A stretch of DNA of 33,610 nucleotides from Deltaproteobacteria bacterium ADurb.Bin207. Its GTDB lineage: Bacteria; Myxococcota_A; Polyangia; Polyangiales; Polyangiaceae. Below the pieces are notes generated by a model. The model was given only the letters and a program-made list of their open reading frames with translations, did no database searches and was not told the DNA's origin. Both the position numbers and the translations under genes were made by a program. Location of the stretch: the NCBI GenBank assembly GCA_002070115.1, contig MWCO01000069.1, positions 1 through 33,610 on the forward strand. The letters run 5' to 3'. This document shows, piece after piece, positions 8,878-17,581 of the stretch (position 1 is the stretch's first letter; each line of letters opens with the position of its first letter).

Positions 8878-9668
8878 GCCATCCCTTTATTTTTCCTGAG
8901 CCTTTCTTTCACCCTGCGACCACCGGAAAAAAGTACCTGCCATCACTCGGCCACGGTCACGGCCCACGCAAAACGCCTACGGTCATCCAATGGGGTTCCC
9001 CAAAGTCCGCCAGTTCCTTGTTTTATTGCATATCATGTCGCAGTACTCCGATCAGCCCCATGACCAAAGCCATCAAAGCAAACCCGTCCGGCTGACGGGA
9101 CACTACGCTCCACGTATCGAAATATGGTGACAATCCGATGGGATCCCGGCCCAACGTTTCCTTGCTATGCAGGGCGCACCCGACAAACCGCAGACGACCA
9201 TCCCAGCCGAGCAGCAGCACATCCTGGCTGGGCTAACCATCACGCACCTCGCACGGGAGGAATGCTTTGCCGAGCTTCTGGAAAAGGCTTGGTAGCCCGC
9301 GAGTATCATCATAGATCGCTTAAGTAACCGTATTTATTGATGTTTTATAATGGATGGCCCACCAGGACGCAAGGACCAGGTCAAAATCAAAGCCGGGGGA
9401 TCCCCTGATCGTACCCCTTTCCATTTCAGGAATAAATGAGGGGATCTGTCAGAGGGTATCCGGCTCACCATCCCGTACGTTATGCGGACAATCCGTGTGA
9501 TTTTCCGTACCCTTGGCGCCTCACCCCCCCTTCTTTTGTGGCGTTTTGACGGCTGATTGACCTACCCATCCTATATTCTGTTTCTTGGAAACACGTTCTA
9601 CATAGGCGATGCCGCGATGGCATCCGTCTGCTTGCGTCCTGGACCAGGTTGCACTACACGCACCAAAG
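8878..9668. other. long intergenic region
   Basis: About 790 bp without a convincing gene. It holds one copy of a dispersed repeat (8950-8988), a possible 42-codon ORF (9167-9295, plus strand, starting MQGAPDKPQ) that may be a gene remnant, and an AT-rich stretch with a perfect TATAAT at 9346-9351 but no good -35. The sequence around 9370-9420 has a fragment like the GGACGCAA of c-di-GMP (GEMM) riboswitches, but the rest of that consensus is absent. Confidence 0.35.
8950..8988 (-). repeat. dispersed intergenic repeat, copy 1
   Basis: The reverse complement contains GGATGACCGT, then CGTTTT, then CGTGGGCCGTGACCGTG. The same ordered blocks recur at 33212-33257 on the plus strand, with a 17-base perfect match. 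Both copies are intergenic. Confidence 0.6.
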
Positions 9669-10397
9669 ATGCAAAAGGCCTCGATTGCCCTGGGCAGCTT
9701 GCTATGTATGGTTTCCGGGACCATCGGAGGTTGCAAGGCGCCTCCTGCGGAGGTCATGGGCCCGGGAGACCCAACACCTGTCCCATCGCAACATCAACCC
9801 TCGGAACATCGCCCATCGGAGGTGACCATGAAGTCGTCGACGGTTGTGGGAGACTCGGCATTCAAGCGGTATTTGCCAGATCCCAAAGCTCCGAGCCCCG
9901 CTTACCGCTCGCTGCAAAACCATCTGAAAACGCGGTGTTCCGGGGTAGAGTGGTCCATCACCCCCCTTTTGTTTTCCGTGGCGGATTGGCAGTTTTTTTC
10001 CGTGGATTGTCTCGAAGCCCGGGATTTGCCTCGAGAACTCTATGCGGTGCATGCAACCCGTGGGGTCGTGGAGAAAAATGACATGGGTGTTTTGGGGGAA
10101 ATCTATCATACGCTGGATATTGTCGGGGTAGGGACGACCAAAGCCCGAGATTTGGCCGAAATTGCGGCTTGTATTCAACGCAGCCGCGGTACGGTTCTCG
10201 ATGAGGTGCTTTTGAAGTCCATTTCGCGCCGGGAAGGGCTCGAGGCGCCGCGTTTGAGCAAGGAAAGCGGCAAAGCCACACTGGTGTATTTCGAACAGGT
10301 TGGGGGGCGAAGGCTTGCCTATCGGCGTTGCGAGGTTTCGATTTCCCAGGATGTGCAGGTCGATTGCGCGGAGTTCGCTCCTGGGGGAAGGCAGTAA
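9669..10397 (+). CDS. hypothetical lipoprotein
   Basis: A 242-residue predicted lipoprotein of unknown function. Starting at the ATG at 9669 gives a signal peptide (MQKASIALGSLLCMVSG) ending in a lipobox-like IGGC. A Pro/Gln/Ser linker (about 25-50) leads into a globular domain with LLFSVADWQFFSVDCLEARD and a Cys near the C-terminus. I recognise no family. An in-frame start at 9609 would place 20 residues before the signal peptide and is unlikely. Confidence 0.65.
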   Translation: MQKASIALGSLLCMVSGTIGGCKAPPAEVMGPGDPTPVPSQHQPSEHRPSEVTMKSSTVVGDSAFKRYLPDPKAPSPAYRSLQNHLKTRCSGVEWSITPLLFSVADWQFFSVDCLEARDLPRELYAVHATRGVVEKNDMGVLGEIYHTLDIVGVGTTKARDLAEIAACIQRSRGTVLDEVLLKSISRREGLEAPRLSKESGKATLVYFEQVGGRRLAYRRCEVSISQDVQVDCAEFAPGGRQ

Positions 10398-10542
10398 GTC
10401 GCGTGGTTGATGGGCATGACGCTCGTTACCCAAATGTTCTCGCAGTCTCGGGTGAATCTGGTTCTGGCTTTTGAGCAAGCGAAGCGGCACGGCGTTCACT
10501 GACATGCGATTGGCCGTGCGCACCTCGGCAAAAAACGACGTG

Positions 10543-10770
10543 TTATTCGAAAAAGGCGCAATATTCGATGGATTCCGTGCTCAGCGGCACTGTCCTGCCG
10601 CACTTTACCTGATTGAAGTCGATGCTCTGCGCAGACCCCTGGAAGGTATTGCCCCTGGCGAACTGCCACGATGGACGGAAGCCCTGTCCTGACGATGCCG
10701 GGAACACGGTGGAGTGCAGTAAGACAATGCCATTGTCGGACGAAAGGAAACGGGTATATCCTTGTTCCAT
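10543..10770 (-). CDS. possible small protein (75 aa)
   Basis: An ATG-started frame of 75 codons on the minus strand, with an in-frame TAG just upstream and TAA at the end. The protein (starting MEQGYTRFLSSDNG, ending EYCAFFE) is compositionally plausible and its codons favour G or C at the third position. No family is recognised and no clear ribosome-binding site is visible. It would be divergent from the lipoprotein starting at 10790, with only 19 bases between them. It could instead be a remnant of a longer gene. Confidence 0.35.
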   Translation of the reverse strand: MEQGYTRFLSSDNGIVLLHSTVFPASSGQGFRPSWQFARGNTFQGSAQSIDFNQVKCGRTVPLSTESIEYCAFFE

Positions 10771-10789
10771 AGCTGTTTTTAGCTACGAC

Positions 10790-11386
10790 TTGACGACGCT
10801 CTCGAAGCCGTGGGCAAGTCACACCACGCCACGCAAGCCCCCCTTGTGGGTGGCGCTAGCCCTTGTGTCAGCGGTTGTCGGTTGCGCGGGCAGACCTGCG
10901 GAACCAGTCAGACCCAACGCCGCATTTGTCGTCAATATCGAAGCTGTGGCCGCTGGCGACGGCGCGCCTGGCATTCGCTTCGACGGCCCCACGGGGGAGA
11001 TTGGCGTCTTGCGGCTGGAACGCGATGATGACGTTGCCCCTGGAGCGATGCCGCTGCGAGTGGAGAATATGGGCCAAATAGGCAAGGCGGCCCTGCTGGT
11101 GATGGACACCAACCCGTCCGTGGCCGGTCCCATGTCGCATTGCCAGGCCGGCGAAGAGCAGTTTTTGCGTGTCGTCAATCTCAAAGGACAGCGGCCCATA
11201 GAGACATTCAGGCTGAAAACAGCGAGTTGTCGCGCGAATACGGAACTGGCGGCCGCGGGAATCAAGGGGTCGGATCGAGACCTGACGCTGACGGTCGAAT
11301 GGTTGCTGGGGCCGAAAAAAGGGAATCCGCAGCGGCGGATCATCCGTTTCGACACGCATGGGAACCCGATTTCCGACAGCGGTTGA
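10790..11386 (+). CDS. hypothetical lipoprotein
   Basis: A 198-residue predicted lipoprotein. The TTG at 10790 gives a signal sequence with basic residues (PRKPP), a hydrophobic core (LWVALALVSAVV) and the lipobox VVGCAG. An ATG at 10727 would add 21 residues before the signal and seems wrong, but no start has a convincing ribosome-binding site. The mature part has a beta-rich look (VLRLERDDDVAPGAMPLRVENMG, LTLTVEWLLGPKKG). I cannot place it in a family. The GNAT gene follows after 24 bases. Confidence 0.6.
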   Translation: MTTLSKPWASHTTPRKPPLWVALALVSAVVGCAGRPAEPVRPNAAFVVNIEAVAAGDGAPGIRFDGPTGEIGVLRLERDDDVAPGAMPLRVENMGQIGKAALLVMDTNPSVAGPMSHCQAGEEQFLRVVNLKGQRPIETFRLKTASCRANTELAAAGIKGSDRDLTLTVEWLLGPKKGNPQRRIIRFDTHGNPISDSG

Positions 11387-11410
11387 TTTCCCGCAAGGTC
11401 CGGCAAAAAA

Positions 11411-11878
11411 ATGCATTCAGAAATTACCATGCCCTTCGACATTCGCCCTTTTCGCAACGATGACACCGAAGCTTTGGTGGAAATTTGGCGTCGTTCGGTG
11501 CGTGCAACCCATGACTTTCTAAAGGAAGAGGATTTTAGGGATATCGAACAAAAGCTTGCTACCGTTTATTTCCCAAACGTGGAGATTTATGTTGCGTGCT
11601 CGGGTGACGACAGGCCTGTTGGTTTTATCGGTATGAATGGTCGGCATATCGAGATGCTGTTTTTGGACCCCCTGGTCATGGGCCTTGGTATGGGTCGCAA
11701 GCTATTGGAGCACGTCATGGCGGGGGATGGACCGCTGACCGTGGATGTCAATGCGCAAAACCCGAAGGCCGTTGGGTTTTATGTTCATTGCGGATTTGTT
11801 CCCACCGGACGTAGCGAAACCGATAGCGAAGGGCGAGCGTATCCGCTGTTGCATCTTGCGATGGTGGGTGACGGGTGA
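11411..11878 (+). CDS. GNAT N-acetyltransferase, YjaB-like
   Basis: A 155-residue acetyl-CoA-dependent acyltransferase close to Escherichia coli YjaB. From the second methionine (11429) it aligns in order: IRPFRNDDTEALVEIWRRS, RATHDFL, VGFIG, GRHIEMLFLDP, the acetyl-CoA loop GLGMGRKLLEH, VDVNAQNPKAVGFY, CGF and a terminal YPLLHLA. The full GNAT fold appears intact. The family comparison favours the start at 11429; the ATG at 11411 adds six residues and has a weak AAGG upstream. The natural substrate of YjaB-type enzymes is unsettled. Confidence 0.88.
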   Translation: MHSEITMPFDIRPFRNDDTEALVEIWRRSVRATHDFLKEEDFRDIEQKLATVYFPNVEIYVACSGDDRPVGFIGMNGRHIEMLFLDPLVMGLGMGRKLLEHVMAGDGPLTVDVNAQNPKAVGFYVHCGFVPTGRSETDSEGRAYPLLHLAMVGDG

Positions 11879-12016
11879 GGAGTATTTTAAAATTCATGAA
11901 AGATGCGCAGCGGGGGGCCGGACACCCCGAAAAATCCGTGTTTCATGCAAGCAATCCGCGTGCTGTGAGGGATAAACCTCGTTCCAACACCAGCCCGTCC
12001 TCGAGAGCCCAGGACT

Positions 12017-12515
12017 ATGACCGTCGATGGCCCGAAGCAAGACGAAATCATGGTGTACCGAACCGCCAACGACGCCGTACGCGTTGAAATACTTTAGGAA
12101 TCCGAGACCTTTTGGCTCGACCAGCGCCGCATGGCAAAGCTATTGGGCGTCGAGGTTTTCACGATAAGCTAGCATCTGAAAGAGATTTATGCATCGGGTG
12201 AACTTGAGCAGGAGTCAACTCTTCGAAAAATTCTAAGAGTTCAACGGGAGGGAAATCGCGAGGTAAGGCGTGAAATCGAGCATGATCATCTCGACGCCAT
12301 CATTTCGGTGGGCTACCGCGTCAACAGCAGCCAGGCCACCCAATTCCGCATCTGGGCGACCCAGACCTTGCGCGAGTTCATCATCAAGGGATTCGTCCTC
12401 GATGACGAGCGGCTCGAGCTGAACAAGCGTTTTGGCAAAGACTACTTCGACGAACTACTCGAAAAGATTCAGGAGATCCGCGCGAGGGAACGTCGGTTCT
12501 ACTTGAAAGAAAATT
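12017..12515 (+). pseudogene. RhuM-family gene remnant with two in-frame TAG codons
   Basis: One continuous reading frame matches RhuM (virulence protein RhuM / phage-type DNA-binding) family proteins in order: an N-terminal IMVYRTANDA, FWLDQRRMAKLLGV, HLKEIYASGELEQEST, then DAIISVGYRVNSSQATQFRIWA and LREFIIKGFVLDDERL, followed by ERRFY. Two TAG codons interrupt the frame, at 12095-12097 and 12170-12172. Homology ends near 12515 and the frame then runs meaninglessly into the antisense of the GST gene until 12757. Both the stops and the lost 3' end indicate a decayed gene. RhuM genes are usually part of mobile or defence-associated regions, so it is probably a relic of a past insertion. Confidence 0.8.
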
Positions 12516-12550
12516 CCAGCCCAAACACGAAACTCACGCCCCAGTCCCGC

Positions 12551-13174
12551 TCATACGTTCCACCCTTTTTGTACGGCAGGCCGCGCCTTGAAAGTCTCCA
12601 ACCAGCGCCGAATATGCTCATGGGGCTCGAGAAGTTCGGCCAAACCATAAAAAGACAGGCCATCGACCCAGGGGGCCACCGCAATATCCGCGATGCTATA
12701 CGTCTCACCCACCAGATAGGGGCCCTGTTTCGCAAGCTGCTGCTCGAGCACCTTTAGCAATCGATTCACTTCCGACGTGTAACGCTCGATCGCATAAGGG
12801 ATTTTTTCTTTCGCATAATGAACGAAATGGCCGGCTTGCCCGAACATCGGCCCCACGCCCCCCACTTGCCAAAATAGCCATTGCCACGTCGACAACCGCC
12901 CCATCGGGTCCGCTGGAATTAATTTCCCTGTCTTTTCAGCAAGATACAGCAAGATCGCGCCGGATTCGAAGAGGTGGACGGTCTTTCCTTCCGGCCCTTC
13001 CGAATCCACAATCGCCGGGATCTTATTATTCGGAGATATGGCGAGAAACTCCGGTGAAAACTGCTGTCCCGCCAGAATATCCACGATATGAACCCGGTAG
13101 GGAAGCCCTAGCTCTTCCAGAGCAATCGATACCTTGCGGCCGTTAGGGGTATTGTACGTATAAAGATCGATCAT
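12551..13174 (-). CDS. glutathione S-transferase, YfcG-like disulfide-bond oxidoreductase
   Basis: A 207-residue cytosolic GST-fold protein matching E. coli YfcG closely: IDLYTYNTPNGRKVSIALEE, FLAISPNNKIPAIVD, LFESGAILLYLAEKTG, WQWLFWQVGGVGPMFGQ, PYAIERY and YSIADIAVAPWV. YfcG-type enzymes reduce disulfides using bound glutathione, with a Thr/Asn at the active-site TPNG turn rather than a catalytic Cys. Both are present here. The start at 13174 is chosen because AGGAG lies about 10 bases upstream and the protein then begins exactly as the family does. Confidence 0.92.
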   Translation of the reverse strand: MIDLYTYNTPNGRKVSIALEELGLPYRVHIVDILAGQQFSPEFLAISPNNKIPAIVDSEGPEGKTVHLFESGAILLYLAEKTGKLIPADPMGRLSTWQWLFWQVGGVGPMFGQAGHFVHYAKEKIPYAIERYTSEVNRLLKVLEQQLAKQGPYLVGETYSIADIAVAPWVDGLSFYGLAELLEPHEHIRRWLETFKARPAVQKGWNV

Positions 13175-13451
13175 CGCACCTGCGCTCCTGGTGAATCCAT
13201 GCAAAGACCCGATCTTCGATGCTCGAACCTCTCGTGCGGTCGCGCTTTCCAGCCTTCAACCTGGCAAATCCTCTTTCCCCCGCAATTCTAGGCCTCTCCA
13301 GGCCCCATCGATACCGCTTGCAGCATCCATCCCTGTTCTGCAGCGCGCAACAGACCCCGTTTTCCCCACCGTGATGGCCCCCCTTGTCCCAGGGCGACGA
13401 AAACCTCTCCAACACTCGAACCTGTCCATCACTTGCAGTAGACTGCTTCCC

Positions 13452-14033
13452 ATGTGGACCTTGGACGCCCCCGCATCCCACGAAGCCATCATCAAAAAAA
13501 GCCGCTTCGTGGCCTGCGCCACGCGCGTGGACTCCCCCCAAGAAGCCGCTGAATACCTCGAATCCCTGCACGATCCCCATGCCACCCACCACTGCTGGGC
13601 TTATCGCATCGGCCTTCTCTACCGCTTTTCCGACGACGGTGAGCCTGGCGGCACTGCCGGACGCCCCATTCTCGCCGCCATCGAAGGACAGCAATTCGAT
13701 CATATCATGGTGGTTGTCGTGCGATTTTTTGGCGGTATCAAGCTGGGAGCCGGAGGCCTCGTGCGAGCCTATGGTGGCGTGACTGCCCAATGCCTGCGTC
13801 TCGCTACCCGTGTCGAAATCATTCCTCGTGTGACGCTTCGCGTGGGCGCTCCTTTCCACGCCCTCGGCGCGCTATACCTGCTCTTCGAGCGCTTTTCCGC
13901 CACCAAAATCGACGAACAATTCGATGCGGATGGGGCTGTTTTTCGTATCGAGCTGGAACAAAAAGCTCTCGATGATTTCCGTGGAGCCGTGAGCGATGCC
14001 ACCCGGGGGGCCGGAACCGTAGACCTGTCATGA
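13452..14033 (+). CDS. YigZ/IMPACT family protein
   Basis: A 193-residue protein of the IMPACT (UPF0029) family, whose bacterial members (YigZ) have a ribosomal S5-like N-terminal domain and an EF-G-IV-like C-terminal one. It shows the family signature KKSRFVA, DPHATHHCWAYRIG, FSDDGEPGGTAGRPIL and VVRFFGGIKLGAGGLVRAY. Family members are linked to translation control and peptide-bond-related regulation. Its ATG (13452) is about 260 bp into a longer open frame; homology starts there. The next gene begins inside its stop codon (ATGA), so the two are translationally coupled. Confidence 0.93.
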   Translation: MWTLDAPASHEAIIKKSRFVACATRVDSPQEAAEYLESLHDPHATHHCWAYRIGLLYRFSDDGEPGGTAGRPILAAIEGQQFDHIMVVVVRFFGGIKLGAGGLVRAYGGVTAQCLRLATRVEIIPRVTLRVGAPFHALGALYLLFERFSATKIDEQFDADGAVFRIELEQKALDDFRGAVSDATRGAGTVDLS

Positions 14034-15265
14034 CGTCCCCACTGCCAATAATCAGGGGTGCCAACCTCGATATCCCTTCCCGTTTTCAGGCCATCGCTTC
14101 GCTGCTCAGCCAGCATACGGACTTGCTCCATACCCGAATCCAACGCCCGGAGGCTCCCGCCTGGTGTCATCGAAACGGCTGGACAGAATATCTGACGGCA
14201 CTGTCCGACGATGCCCTGGCATCGTCTGAAGCTGGTGAATTTATTGATATTTTATCCAAGACCCGCGCCCCTTCCTCGTTGGTTTCGCTGTTGGAGCGCG
14301 TTCGCGCCCTCTGCGAAGTGCCGTTCATCGACGCTGCCCCTGGGCCGTCTCGAGACCCCGGTCGTCGTGTCAAACTGAGAAAACGCGCCCAGATTGACGC
14401 GCTTCTGGCTGCCTTGACGGGTTTTGGAGAGGGGGTCCGGCGCATCGTCGATATGGGGGCCGGCCACGGCCACTTCACGCGAACGATCGCAAAACACTGG
14501 AGCATGCGCGCGATCGGTCTCGAAAACAATGAGGATCGTGTCATCGAAGCGCGCCGGCTCGGCATCGACGCCCCTGTCGAATACCTGCCCTGGGATGTCT
14601 TTTCCCAGCCGTTTGCGCTATTCGATTCGGACCTTGTCGTCGGTATCCACGCTTGTGGGGAGTTGGGCGATGTGTTGGTGCAACGAGCCGCCGATAGCCG
14701 CGCTCGTGTGCTTCTCGTGTCTTGTTGCTCCCAGAAAGTGCGTGCCAAGGTCCGCGAGCCGCTTTCCCACATCGGAAAAACGCTGAACCTCTGCTTTCCC
14801 CGCCCTTTGCTGGGGCTTGCCAATCTCCATTCCTCCGAATGGGGGGTCGAGACCAGTTTGCAAGACACCATGCGCTCTCGCCAAAACCGGTACGCATTGC
14901 GCCTTTTGCTTTCATCCCGTGGCGTGCCTTTGGAAGCCGGCGCGGAAATGCGCGGAATGAATCGTCGCCAGGCTCTTCGGGATTTCGAAGACTTGGCGCG
15001 CCGAGCCTTGCTGTTCCACCGCTTGTCTCCCCCAACTTCCGAGGAACTCGCGGCTTATCAGTCCCGGGCTGCCGTCGAATTCGGCATCATCCGGCGCCTT
15101 TCTCTCCCCCGATCCGCCCTGGGTCGCGTGATAGAGCTTGCCATCGTCCTCGACCGCGCCTCCTTTTTGCGAGAACGAGGCTACCGCACGACCGTGGCTC
15201 AAGTTTTTGATTCTTATGTAAGTCCGCGTAATCTTGGGATATTTGCAGCCTGCGGCACCCCGTGA
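14030..15265 (+). CDS. SAM-dependent methyltransferase (METTL25/Methyltransf_32-like)
   Basis: A 411-residue methyltransferase. SAM-binding motif I is IVDMGAGHGHFTR (about residues 140-153), followed by AIGLENNEDRV (acidic end of strand 2) and the distinctive VVGIHACGELGDVLVQRA. That arrangement, with a long N-terminal helical domain, is characteristic of the METTL25/RRNAD1-type (Methyltransf_32) family. The substrate is probably RNA, a family-level inference only. It overlaps the YigZ/IMPACT stop by 4 bases, suggesting a joint translation-related operon. Its 3' end overlaps the convergent metalloprotease gene by 52 bp, so the last 17 residues are encoded on both strands. Confidence 0.82.
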   Translation: MTSPLPIIRGANLDIPSRFQAIASLLSQHTDLLHTRIQRPEAPAWCHRNGWTEYLTALSDDALASSEAGEFIDILSKTRAPSSLVSLLERVRALCEVPFIDAAPGPSRDPGRRVKLRKRAQIDALLAALTGFGEGVRRIVDMGAGHGHFTRTIAKHWSMRAIGLENNEDRVIEARRLGIDAPVEYLPWDVFSQPFALFDSDLVVGIHACGELGDVLVQRAADSRARVLLVSCCSQKVRAKVREPLSHIGKTLNLCFPRPLLGLANLHSSEWGVETSLQDTMRSRQNRYALRLLLSSRGVPLEAGAEMRGMNRRQALRDFEDLARRALLFHRLSPPTSEELAAYQSRAAVEFGIIRRLSLPRSALGRVIELAIVLDRASFLRERGYRTTVAQVFDSYVSPRNLGIFAACGTP

Positions 15266-16227
15266 CCATAGGGATTCCGGCTTTCCGGTTCGGGGCAAAA
15301 GTATCGTCGCAGCACCAGGTAATGATGCAGTGGCAAAACCACTGATTCTTCCTTCATCGACAGCCCGAAACGGCTTCGCTCCGCCCCCCGAAAAGCCGTT
15401 TTGGGATACCATGCCACGATACCCGACAGCGCTTCGTATTCGTCCAGCAATCCCAACATATGCCCGACCTCATGCGCCACGATCGGTAGCGACCAGCCTG
15501 ACCGCATCGATCGGAAATAGGGTGTTCTTCCGCACGTTGGATCCAGAGGCAGACGCCAATGCACGGGCCCATCGGCGTCCTGGTCTTTCGCCATGGGCGT
15601 GAAAGAAAAGTCGTAGTGGACGGGAATCGCAAACGCTTCCGCATCGCGGTTGTAGTATCGCTCTGCGTTTTCGGACCAGTGCTCGAGCAGCCGCTTGACA
15701 TTTTCCTGGCTGGCCGGTGCCTGAAACGTTCCGGTATCCGGACAGGCATCGAGCGTTCCCGAACGACTGTAGGCGATTCCCTGGCAAGTCATAGGTCCGT
15801 GCAGCCGGTTTGAGAGCGCACAATCGGGGAGTTCCAGCGTTGCGTCGGGATCGGGCAACTCCACGGCGTACCGCACCTCCACACGCCACTGGCCGTCGTG
15901 ATGCAACACATCGTAGTGCATCGGTCCGTGATAGACACCGTAATGGGGCATGGTCCCTCGAATGGTTCGCCATCCCTGCGGCCCAGATCCCGAAAAAACC
16001 TCGCTAGGGAGAGGGTCGCAGAGGTAAGCGTCCTGGGATAGCGAGGTCGCGAGCACGTGGCGATACGTATCGCGATGCGCTGAAAACCACGGAGGACTCA
16101 TCGTCGATAGCTCGTCCAGGATGGTATCCAGGCGTGCATAATGCGTGCAACCGATGCCAACCACACCGGAAGCGATGAGCCCGATGGTCACCAACCGCTC
16201 GAGGCTGCTGCTGTATTCGTCAAGCAT
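15214..16227 (-). CDS. zincin metalloprotease lipoprotein
   Basis: A 337-residue predicted exported protease. A signal-like segment (LVTIGLIASGVVGIGC) ends in a lipobox-like GIGC. Near residue 265 is VAHEVGHMLGLLDEYE, an HExxH zinc site followed by the GLxDEY extension seen in several secreted zincins. The glutamate is the general base and the two histidines bind zinc. Upstream is a long Cys-containing domain (DCALSNRLHGPMTCQG) that may be a propeptide or a carbohydrate-binding part. The start at 16227 is an ATG; a TTG five codons upstream is less likely. It overlaps the convergent methyltransferase by 52 bp. Confidence 0.82.
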   Translation of the reverse strand: MLDEYSSSLERLVTIGLIASGVVGIGCTHYARLDTILDELSTMSPPWFSAHRDTYRHVLATSLSQDAYLCDPLPSEVFSGSGPQGWRTIRGTMPHYGVYHGPMHYDVLHHDGQWRVEVRYAVELPDPDATLELPDCALSNRLHGPMTCQGIAYSRSGTLDACPDTGTFQAPASQENVKRLLEHWSENAERYYNRDAEAFAIPVHYDFSFTPMAKDQDADGPVHWRLPLDPTCGRTPYFRSMRSGWSLPIVAHEVGHMLGLLDEYEALSGIVAWYPKTAFRGAERSRFGLSMKEESVVLPLHHYLVLRRYFCPEPESRNPYGHGVPQAANIPRLRGLT

Positions 16228-16446
16228 CCTTTCTTGGGGCAAGGATACCCGTTTCTTTGGCGGTCGATGATAAAAAATGATTACGAGATGACGGGATTGA
16301 TGGAGATGTGGAAATGATATACTTTTTGAATCATCAGGTTTGGGGTCAGCCGTATCCGAGCGTGTCCCCGTTGGGGGAGAATTGGCAGTCGCTCACGTAT
16401 GACGGCCAATTGTGATGAGCAGAGGCGCAGCGTAGGCGGTGATTGA

Positions 16447-16474
16447 AACTAGGAACTAGCAACTAGCAATTAGG
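16447..16474. repeat. heptad tandem repeat (AACTAGN) x4
   Basis: Four 7-bp units in a row: AACTAGG, AACTAGC, AACTAGC and AATTAGG. A shorter, degenerate version of the same heptad lies at 20830-20857. Both are intergenic. Confidence 0.7.
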
Positions 16475-16627
16475 AATGGGTGGGAAATATGGAAAACCTA
16501 TTTGTCGGGAATGGGAATCGCTGGAGCGCGGAGAAAATGACTTGCCGTTTGGGGTCATTCCGCTTCCTTGTTGGTGCCCGGAAACGACAGTAAGGTGTTT
16601 CCGGTCATGGTGCCGGACCCGGCCGTC

Positions 16628-16633
16628 AGGAGG
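16628..16633 (+). promoter_or_regulatory. ribosome-binding site deciding the start of the barrel-like gene
   Basis: AGGAGG directly abuts the ATG at 16634, which leaves no spacer. The in-frame ATG at 16640 lies 6 bases downstream, a normal spacing. The true start is therefore 16640. Confidence 0.7.
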
Positions 16634-16639
16634 ATGCCG

Positions 16640-17575
16640 ATGATCAAAAATAGTGCCCAAATTCATGCTCTTACATTCTTCATGGTCACGTTTCTTTTCT
16701 CGGCCTCTTCTGCAGTATTGGCTTCCCCGTTGGATCGAGAGCCAGAAGACAATGACCGCAATTCTTCGCAAGAGCCCTGGAATGATGAATGCCCCACCGA
16801 GCGAGTATCCATGCACGGCATGGGCGGCCGTATATCCGTCCTGCGCCTGAGCGGAAGTGATGCCGACGATACTGGCCGCGGCCTCGGCCTCTCCTTTTCA
16901 GGGTATAGCGAGCGTTACACCATGACGCATTTATCCTCCCGGGTCTCGAGTTTTGTTTTTTTGGGAGGTGGCAGCCTGGGTATGGAAGGGGGCTTGGGAT
17001 TGGATGCGGCTACCGGATTTCGTTTTCCCGCCGGGGGGCACCAGGGCTTGGTTCTTCGCCTTGGATTGCGTACCAGCCTGGTGGGAGATGATAAGTTCTT
17101 GGAATCGCTCATCGAAATACCGCAACTCCAACTTGGGTACCAGTGGATGAAATCTAACCGCATGGTTGAAATCGCCGGCCGGGCGGGTGCTGTACTCGCG
17201 GGACGGTTCAAACCGGGTGACGAGGCGGCGCGCAAACTCGGTAAATCCTTCGATGTGGGCGGCCACGGCGCCCTGCACTGGGATTCTTTGCATTTCGATT
17301 TGCAACATACGCGAGTATGGCTCGAGGGCCCCGCTGCCGATGTCGACTTCATTTTCGGACGCGTGTGTGGCGATCTCGCTTGGTTTCAGCTCTGTGTCGA
17401 TTCGCGTATCGACCGCGGAGGCGTATTTCTTCCGGGACCCGATGACGCCACCGCAACCGCGACTTCGATCTATAGCGGCTTGTCGTTCGGTACGAACGAT
17501 TCATGGTGGAATTCCGGGCGTCGAGGCGATAGGCGCCGGGCGTCGCTCCCCATCTTGACACCGTCTCTCTGGTGA
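16640..17575 (+). CDS. exported barrel-like hypothetical protein
   Basis: A 311-residue exported protein. The N-terminus is a signal peptide (IHALTFFMVTFLFSASSAVLA, cleavage near LAS). The mature part is rich in alternating hydrophobic strands with Gly turns (GRGLGLSFSGYSERY, GGGSLGMEGGLGLDA, GLVLRLGLRTSLVG, FDVGGHGALHWDSLHFDL), which suggests a beta-barrel in the outer membrane. I recognise no named family. The helicase gene begins 6 bases after its stop, so the two are probably co-transcribed, though no functional link is evident. Confidence 0.6.
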   Translation: MIKNSAQIHALTFFMVTFLFSASSAVLASPLDREPEDNDRNSSQEPWNDECPTERVSMHGMGGRISVLRLSGSDADDTGRGLGLSFSGYSERYTMTHLSSRVSSFVFLGGGSLGMEGGLGLDAATGFRFPAGGHQGLVLRLGLRTSLVGDDKFLESLIEIPQLQLGYQWMKSNRMVEIAGRAGAVLAGRFKPGDEAARKLGKSFDVGGHGALHWDSLHFDLQHTRVWLEGPAADVDFIFGRVCGDLAWFQLCVDSRIDRGGVFLPGPDDATATATSIYSGLSFGTNDSWWNSGRRGDRRRASLPILTPSLW

Positions 17576-17581
17576 AAATCG

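Larger units (their letters stand above)
16228..16639. other. intergenic region with heptad repeat
   Basis: A 410-bp divergent gap between the metalloprotease and barrel-like genes. A possible sigma-70 site is TTGATG (16297-16302) with TATACT (16318-16323), but the 15-bp spacer is short. The AACTAGN heptad array is at 16447-16474. No gene is seen. Confidence 0.35.

Noticed and set aside
9372..9440. c-di-GMP (GEMM) riboswitch
   Set aside because: Only a GGACGCAA-like fragment is visible; the rest of the conserved core and the paired stems are missing.
12095..12172. TAG recoding (for example pyrrolysine) in the RhuM frame
   Set aside because: The gene has also lost its 3' end, and no other gene here has an in-frame TAG, so decay is simpler.
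16297..16323. sigma-70 promoter
   Set aside because: The hexamers are plausible but the spacer is 15 bp; it is about 310 bp from the start, so I only mention it in the intergenic note.
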